Part shown: piece after piece, positions 41,569 through 45,831 of the stretch
How the letters are laid out: the number at the start of each line of letters is the position of its first letter
Numbering within the stretch: the first letter of the stretch is position 1
Assembly (NCBI GenBank): GCA_003343995.1
Contig: QAKE01000034.1
Span: 1 to 45,831, forward strand
DNA: 45,831 bases
Direction of reading: 5' to 3'
Source: Bacillota bacterium
GTDB lineage: Bacteria; Bacillota; Clostridia; Christensenellales; Borkfalkiaceae
Notes under the pieces: model-generated
Database searches by the model: none
The model's input: the letters and a program-made list of their open reading frames with translations, nothing else
What the model was told of the DNA's origin: nothing
Translations under genes and position numbers: made by a program

Positions 41569-42594
41569 TCAGAGGAACAAAGCGTCCTCGTTCAAGGCGA
41601 TTTTCGCATGCGCGGCGATGTGCCGCGCAAAGTTTTTCGCGATGTCGAAATGCCCGAATACGTCGGGGTGCACCCCGTCTGCGGACAGGTGCTTCATTCC
41701 CACGAGCGTTTCGCCGTCCACGTAAAGGCAATGCTTGCCGCCGCAGGTTTTCACCGCGTCTTTCACCGCGCCCTTAAAGGCGCGGTATTTTTTTTCGGGA
41801 ATGCCCGACTGCCAATACGCGAAGGTAAAACAATCGGTGCAGACGACGGGCGTTTCGGGAAGCGCGGCGGAGAGCGACGTCAAAAAATCGCGCACCCTGC
41901 GGGAAAATTCCTCCTCTTCCATGCGATACATCACGTTTACGCCGAACTCCAGCGCGATAAAATCGTACTCGCCCCGCGCGGCGATGCGGCGGGCGATCCA
42001 CTCCTCCACGAGGCACACCCCCGCGAAACCGAGGTTTTCGATCTGCGCGTCCAGCGCGCGCTCCATCAGCCTTACGTACGAAAGGGCGGGCAGAAAACAG
42101 CTGCTGTACCCCGCCGTGATGGAGGAACCGTAAACGAGCCCCCGCACCTTGGGCAGATCCTCCGCGCGCGGCAGGGAAATACCCCCCGTAAGGGATTTGA
42201 AGAAAAATTCCGCGCCGTCGAACACGAAACGGAACAATTTAGCCCCGTAGGGCGAATTTCTCTGTTTTTCAATGGAGAAAACCGTGCTTTCCGTCGTCAT
42301 TTCGGCGACGAGTTCCGTTTCCTCCTCCGTAACGGCGTATTCGGCGAGCAGCGTGCGCCCGATAAACGCATAGCACTTGCCCGAAGCGCCCGCCGCCGTG
42401 CGGCAGACGAGGCGCGCCGCCCCGCCGTTCAAGCGAAAGCGGAGCTCCACCCCGTGGGAAGTTTTGTTCTGAATAAAAATATTATCCTTTTCGTAGGACT
42501 GTTCGGGGTTTTTCAGCCGCCGCGTCGCGTAAAAGCCGTCCTCTTGCAAGATCATCTCTTCCGCATTGAAGAGTTCCGCGTTGTTCCAAATCAT
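41569..42594 (-). CDS. SGNH/GDSL-family hydrolase with N-terminal beta-sandwich
   Basis: The 341-aa protein has an N-terminal beta-sandwich (1-145) resembling CE2-type esterases, then an SGNH domain with YGSSITAG (155-162, nucleophile Ser158), GFAG (189-192), EFGVN (216-220) and SADGVHPDVFGHF (304-316). Here the full Asp306/His309 pair is present, unlike the other two SGNH proteins in this locus. There is no signal peptide. It has its own consensus promoter at 42625-42653 and is apparently monocistronic. An acetyl-xylan-type or other O-deacetylase role is a reasonable guess from the architecture. Its stop codon touches that of the converging AraC gene, with no terminator between. Confidence 0.84.
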   Translation of the reverse strand: MIWNNAELFNAEEMILQEDGFYATRRLKNPEQSYEKDNIFIQNKTSHGVELRFRLNGGAARLVCRTAAGASGKCYAFIGRTLLAEYAVTEEETELVAEMTTESTVFSIEKQRNSPYGAKLFRFVFDGAEFFFKSLTGGISLPRAEDLPKVRGLVYGSSITAGYSSCFLPALSYVRLMERALDAQIENLGFAGVCLVEEWIARRIAARGEYDFIALEFGVNVMYRMEEEEFSRRVRDFLTSLSAALPETPVVCTDCFTFAYWQSGIPEKKYRAFKGAVKDAVKTCGGKHCLYVDGETLVGMKHLSADGVHPDVFGHFDIAKNFARHIAAHAKIALNEDALFL

Positions 42595-42624
42595 ATTTTG
42601 TTCTCCGTTTATAGATATAAAATC

Positions 42625-42653
42625 ATTATAGTAAACCCCGCCGACGTTGTCAA
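42625..42653 (-). promoter_or_regulatory. Consensus sigma-A promoter of the third SGNH gene
   Basis: On the minus strand TTGACA (42653-42648), 17 bp and TATAAT (42630-42625) match consensus perfectly, with a transcription start expected near 42618, 24 bases before the ATG. Confidence 0.85.
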
Positions 42654-42663
42654 GCCGGCGGGG
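42636..42663. promoter_or_regulatory. Inverted repeat around the -35 box
   Basis: CCCCGCCG (42636-42643) and CGGCGGGG (42656-42663) are 8-bp perfect arms 12 bp apart. They enclose the TTGACA of the SGNH promoter, and one arm lies in its spacer. It can be a terminator stem for the desulfidase fusion gene upstream, or an operator; the position over a perfect promoter makes both plausible. Confidence 0.5.
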
Positions 42664-42705
42664 CGTCGTTTTTTTATTTTACTTGCGCGGTTTTTTCCGC
42701 GGCAA

Positions 42706-44403
42706 TCAGCAATCGAGCATGATGCCGAGGATTTCCTTGTCGGTCTGCGCCATGCCGGCGTTCGCCAGCCTGCCGATATTTTTGATGGTGTTTTCCACGC
42801 CCTTGGTCACGATGCCGTCGCCACCGTAGAACTGGTTGCCCTGCTCGTACATTTCGTAGCCCAAAATGCCCGCCTCCACCGCTTGGGAAATCTTTGCCGC
42901 GCACGACGCCTTCGCCCCGTCGCAGATGATGCCCGACGCGATGGCGACCGCGTTGACCACCGTGTGGGAAATCTCCTCCGTGCCGCCGCCGCGCAGGTAT
43001 TCTATGCCCGCGCCCGCGCCCACGCCCGCGGAAACCGCGCCGCAGTAGGCGGAAAGCCTGCCGATGCCCGTTTTCAGATGAATGGTGACGAGATCGGAAA
43101 GCGCCAGCGCCCGCAGCAGTTTTTCCCGCGGAGTGCCCGTTTCCCGCGCGTACACGATGACGGGAACAGACGCCGTCATGCCCTGATTGCCGCTGCCGGA
43201 CACGATGACCACCGGCATTTCGCAGCCGTTCATGCGCGCGTCCGACCCCGCGGCGGCATACGCCCGCGCGCGGATGCGCACGTCGTCCCCCGCGTTTTTC
43301 AAAAGCACCTTGCCGATATTCGCGCCGTAAGGGTTCTTCAGCCCCTCCTCGGCGATCGCCATGTTATATTCGATCTGGCGGTTCAGCGTTTCCTCCACGT
43401 CGGCGAGATCGAGTTCGTTTACAAATCGGCAGATATTCTCGATACTCAGACACGCCCTGTCGGTAACGTCCTCTTTCCAATCGGGCGTATACTCCTTTTC
43501 AAAGAGCGTTTTGCCGTTCAACGTCTTTTCCACGACATTCGTGTGAAAGTCCACAATGCGCACCGAAGCGGTATCTTTGCCCGCCTTCAACAGGATTTTA
43601 ATATCGAAAATATGCGGCGTATCCGCCAGCTTGGCGCAGACGTTCGCGCGCCGCAAAAACGCGCCGATCGCCGCAACGTCCTCCTCCGTCACGCAGGAAA
43701 GCACCTCGAGTTCCTTCTCCGCGCAGCCGGCGACGATACCCGCCGCAGCCGCCGCGGGTATCCCCTTCAAGCCGCCCGTGTGCGGCACGACGACGCTTTT
43801 CACGTTCTTCACGATGTTGCCGCTCGCTTCCACGATCACCTCGTCGGGCAGCTTTCCCAGCACTTCCCGCGCGCACGCCGCGGCGTACGCGATGGCGATG
43901 GGTTCGGTGCAGCCCATCGCGGGCAGAAGCTCTTCCTTGAGGATATTCACGTAATTATCGTATAGTTTTTTATCCATTTTCGCATTCTTTTTGCCCTTTA
44001 TCGTGCGGGTAACGTATTCGACGGCAAAGCATACGCCCGCCGTCGTCAGCGCGCCGCCCAGCCCCGTATAGAACATGGCGGTGCACATATCGGGCATCAC
44101 GTGAAAGGTTCTCAGCAATATGCCGCCCGTCATCATCACGCCCATTAAAATATACGCCTTTACGTCGAAAAACTTCAAAAAGCACTGTTTTTCCTTTTCG
44201 TAGCCGTATATCCGCCGAAGATGTTTTTTCACGATACGGAAAAACATCGTAAAAAACAGCGCGTATACCGTAACGGCAGAGAGAACCATCCACCACGCCC
44301 ATTCGACGGAGAGCGCCGTTATGATGCCGATGCGCAGAATATTCGCGCCCGCCGCCGACCAGACGAAGGCGGCAATGAGCACGAGCGTTTGCTTTTTTAC
44401 CAC
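42706..44403 (-). CDS. Fusion of a small membrane domain with an L-cysteine desulfidase (CyuA/CdsB, UPF0597) domain
   Basis: A GTG start at 44403 is chosen because it overlaps the stop of the preceding ATPase gene by one base (TAGTG); it gives 565 aa. Residues 1-140 hold about four membrane segments (TLVLIAAFVWSAAGANILRI, WWMVLSAVTVYALFFTMFF and two more). From Met143 the sequence is a complete UPF0597/CyuA protein: MGCTEPIAIAYAAA (Cys165), AYCGAV (Cys454) and ICDGAKASC (Cys494, Cys501). Spacing of three of these Cys resembles the ligands proposed for the 4Fe-4S cluster of archaeal cysteine desulfidase. No stop or good ribosome-binding site separates the halves. The enzyme converts L-cysteine to pyruvate, ammonia and sulfide; the membrane part may tether it next to a peptide importer. 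Confidence 0.78.
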   Translation of the reverse strand: MVKKQTLVLIAAFVWSAAGANILRIGIITALSVEWAWWMVLSAVTVYALFFTMFFRIVKKHLRRIYGYEKEKQCFLKFFDVKAYILMGVMMTGGILLRTFHVMPDMCTAMFYTGLGGALTTAGVCFAVEYVTRTIKGKKNAKMDKKLYDNYVNILKEELLPAMGCTEPIAIAYAAACAREVLGKLPDEVIVEASGNIVKNVKSVVVPHTGGLKGIPAAAAAGIVAGCAEKELEVLSCVTEEDVAAIGAFLRRANVCAKLADTPHIFDIKILLKAGKDTASVRIVDFHTNVVEKTLNGKTLFEKEYTPDWKEDVTDRACLSIENICRFVNELDLADVEETLNRQIEYNMAIAEEGLKNPYGANIGKVLLKNAGDDVRIRARAYAAAGSDARMNGCEMPVVIVSGSGNQGMTASVPVIVYARETGTPREKLLRALALSDLVTIHLKTGIGRLSAYCGAVSAGVGAGAGIEYLRGGGTEEISHTVVNAVAIASGIICDGAKASCAAKISQAVEAGILGYEMYEQGNQFYGGDGIVTKGVENTIKNIGRLANAGMAQTDKEILGIMLDC

Positions 44404-45395
44404 TACTTTTCCAACGCCTCCGCGTGGCGGATGCACGCCACGTAATGATCGTCCTCGATTTCCACCAGCGGCGGTTCGCCCTTGGAGCACTCCTCGCATT
44501 CTTCGGGACATCTGCCGCAGAAACGGCACCCCGCGGGCGGATTGATGGGGCTGGGCACTTCGCCTTTCAAGTGCACCCGCTCGCGCGTGCAGTCGATATC
44601 GGTGTCGAATATCGCGCTCATCAGCGCCTTGGTGTAAGGGTGCACGGGATTTTTGAAGATTTTATCCACGCTGCCGTATTCCATCACCTTGCCGAGATAC
44701 ATGACCACAACCCTGTCGCAAATACGCTTGACCACCGCGAGGTTGTGCGAAATGAAAAGGTAAGTGATGTGATATTTCGCCTGCAAATCCATTAAAAGAT
44801 TGAGTATCTGCGCGTGCACGGAAACGTCCAGCGCGGACACGGGCTCGTCGCATACGAGATATTTCGGCTTTAAGATGAGCGCGCGGGCGATGCCGATGCG
44901 CTGTTTCTGCCCACCGGAAAAATCCGAAGGGAAACGGTCCATATCCGATTCGGAAAGCCCCACCTCGTTGAGCATCGCGCCCACTTCTTCCCGCATCTGT
45001 TCGGGGGTATACCCCCCCTTGATGCGCAGCGGCTCGGCGATGATGTCGAACACGCTGAAACGCGGGTTGAGCGAGGAAAAAGGATCCTGAAAGATCATCT
45101 GCATGCTGCGGCGCACTTCTTTTAACTGTTTTTTGTTCATCGCGGTCATCTCTTCGTCGCCGAAAAAGATCTTGCCGCTGTCCACCGGCTGCATGCCGAG
45201 GGTGGTGTTGGCGAGGGTACTCTTGCCGCAGCCCGATTCCCCCACCACGCCGAAGGTTTCCCCCGCGTAAATATCGATGGAAACGTCGGTAACCGCCTTT
45301 ACGTATCTTTTCTGCTGAAAGGGAAAATCCCTTTTCACGGGAAAGGAAACGGTTACGTTTTCCAATTTCAGGAGCGGTTTATCCTCTCTTGCCAT
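44403..45395 (-). CDS. Oligopeptide/dipeptide ABC transporter ATP-binding protein (OppF/DppF type)
   Basis: The 330-aa protein has Walker A GESGCGKST (52-60), Q-loop IFQDP, signature SGGQKQR (160-166), Walker B YLVCDEP (179-185) and the switch His in FISHN. The C-terminal oligopeptide-transporter extension (PINPPAGCRFCGRCPEECEE) has Cys residues often linked to a 4Fe-4S cluster in Dpp/Opp ATPases. It pairs with the preceding OppD-type protein, overlapping it by 17 bp, and is followed with a one-base overlap by the desulfidase fusion. It powers peptide uptake at the inner face of the membrane. Sugars are also carried by some members, so peptide is the likely but not certain cargo. Confidence 0.9.
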   Translation of the reverse strand: MAREDKPLLKLENVTVSFPVKRDFPFQQKRYVKAVTDVSIDIYAGETFGVVGESGCGKSTLANTTLGMQPVDSGKIFFGDEEMTAMNKKQLKEVRRSMQMIFQDPFSSLNPRFSVFDIIAEPLRIKGGYTPEQMREEVGAMLNEVGLSESDMDRFPSDFSGGQKQRIGIARALILKPKYLVCDEPVSALDVSVHAQILNLLMDLQAKYHITYLFISHNLAVVKRICDRVVVMYLGKVMEYGSVDKIFKNPVHPYTKALMSAIFDTDIDCTRERVHLKGEVPSPINPPAGCRFCGRCPEECEECSKGEPPLVEIEDDHYVACIRHAEALEK

Positions 45396-45831
45396 GTTCG
45401 ATCTCCTTATAGTTCCAGCAGCGCACGCACCGCCCGTTTTCCAACGTTTCGAGCGGGGGCATGTATTCCTTGCACTTTTCCGTCGCGTACTGACAGCGCG
45501 GGTGGAAATAACAGCCGGACGGCTTGTTGATGGGGCTGGGCAGCGACGAGGGAATCTGCACGAAACGCCCGCGCTCGTCGTCGATGCGCGCCACCGATCC
45601 CAACAGCCCCATCGTGTAGGGGTGCAGGGGGTTTTTGAACAAATCGCGCGTTTTGGCGCGCTCCACGATCTTGCCGCAGTACATCACGTAAATTTCGTCC
45701 GCCATGTGCATGACGATGGACAGATCGTGCGTGATGAGCATGAGCGAGGTGTTGCGCTTTTTCTGCAAATCCTTTAATACGTCGAGCACCTGCGCCTGAA
45801 TGGTAACGTCCAGCGCGGTGGTCGGTTCGTC
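45379..45831 (-). CDS. Oligopeptide/dipeptide ABC transporter ATP-binding protein (OppD/DppD type), partial
   Basis: Only the last 150 residues are in the window; the frame is open to the edge at 45831. The visible part begins at the end of Walker B (DEPTTALDVTIQAQVLDVLK), followed by the switch region LMLITHDLSIV, VMYCGKIVE and the oligopeptide-transporter C-terminal domain (HPYTMGLLGSV, PINKPSGCYFHPRC). The Walker A and signature motifs must lie beyond the edge. It overlaps the OppF-type gene by 17 bp, so both are expressed as a pair; binding protein and permease genes are expected further right. Confidence 0.92.
   Translation of the reverse strand, partial: DEPTTALDVTIQAQVLDVLKDLQKKRNTSLMLITHDLSIVMHMADEIYVMYCGKIVERAKTRDLFKNPLHPYTMGLLGSVARIDDERGRFVQIPSSLPSPINKPSGCYFHPRCQYATEKCKEYMPPLETLENGRCVRCWNYKEIEHGKRG

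Noticed and set aside
43960..43990. Two separate genes instead of a membrane-desulfidase fusion
   Set aside because: No stop codon separates them and no clear ribosome-binding site precedes the internal ATG at 43977; a sequencing or assembly error cannot be excluded without reads.

Overview
The window looks like a piece of an uncultured Bacillota (class Clostridia) chromosome, probably from a gut anaerobe. That placement is inferred from strong AGGAGG-type ribosome-binding sites, near-perfect sigma-A promoters (TTGACN-N17-TATANT seen five times), lipoprotein signal peptides with a CUT1 sugar transporter that has no local ATPase, and Big_2-type surface proteins. No rRNA, tRNA, CRISPR array, transposase or integrase was seen.

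Left edge (1-3480): a GIY-YIG endonuclease gene broken by one in-frame stop lies next to a dispersed-repeat-like element. A tetR gene follows, coupled by an ATGA overlap to a CPA2-type cation/proton antiporter; a 15-bp-arm operator covers the -10 of a perfect promoter and the tetR start codon. A PH-SHOCT protein gene and an XRE regulator gene then diverge from a 151-bp region with a palindrome and direct repeats.

Main part (3495-42594): a glycan-utilisation locus of about 39 kb. It has four transcription blocks. (a) GH38 > GH28 > GH42-like unknown > GH28 > GH29 > SGNH esterase (13525 down to 3495), from its own consensus promoter. (b) A very long leftward block of about 19 kb (32547 down to 13645): DUF1861 beta-propeller, solute-binding lipoprotein, two permeases, a 1494-aa secreted modular protein, two DUF4838 proteins (one lipoprotein, one without a signal peptide) and a 1936-aa modular surface lipoprotein. 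(c) A rightward GH2 beta-galactosidase. (d) A leftward DUF4091/GH123-like > SGNH > DUF6259 triad joined by ATGA overlaps. An AraC-family regulator diverges from (d) and converges on a third SGNH gene.

Reading of the system: large anchored or secreted proteins with Ig-like, beta-helix-like and lectin-like modules, plus a surface DUF4838 protein, may capture a complex glycan. The ABC transporter imports fragments, and a set of apparently cytoplasmic exo-enzymes (mannosidase, fucosidase, galactosidase, two GH28, GH123-like, esterases, several orphan families) takes them apart. The strongest new observation is regulatory: the promoters of blocks (b), (c) and (d) each carry two copies of a TTTATAACATAA-like element, about 21 bp apart, in the same orientation relative to the gene and 5-6 bp upstream of a weak -35 box. 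This is the geometry of an AraC-type activator, so a local AraC regulon is predicted. The target glycan cannot be settled from sequence; it would carry alpha-mannose, alpha-fucose, beta-galactose, probably galacturonate-type and N-acetylhexosamine linkages, and esters.

Right edge (42706-45831): an opp/dpp-type oligopeptide transporter end (two ATPases, the first cut by the window edge), translationally coupled to an unusual fusion of a small membrane domain with a CyuA/CdsB-type L-cysteine desulfidase.
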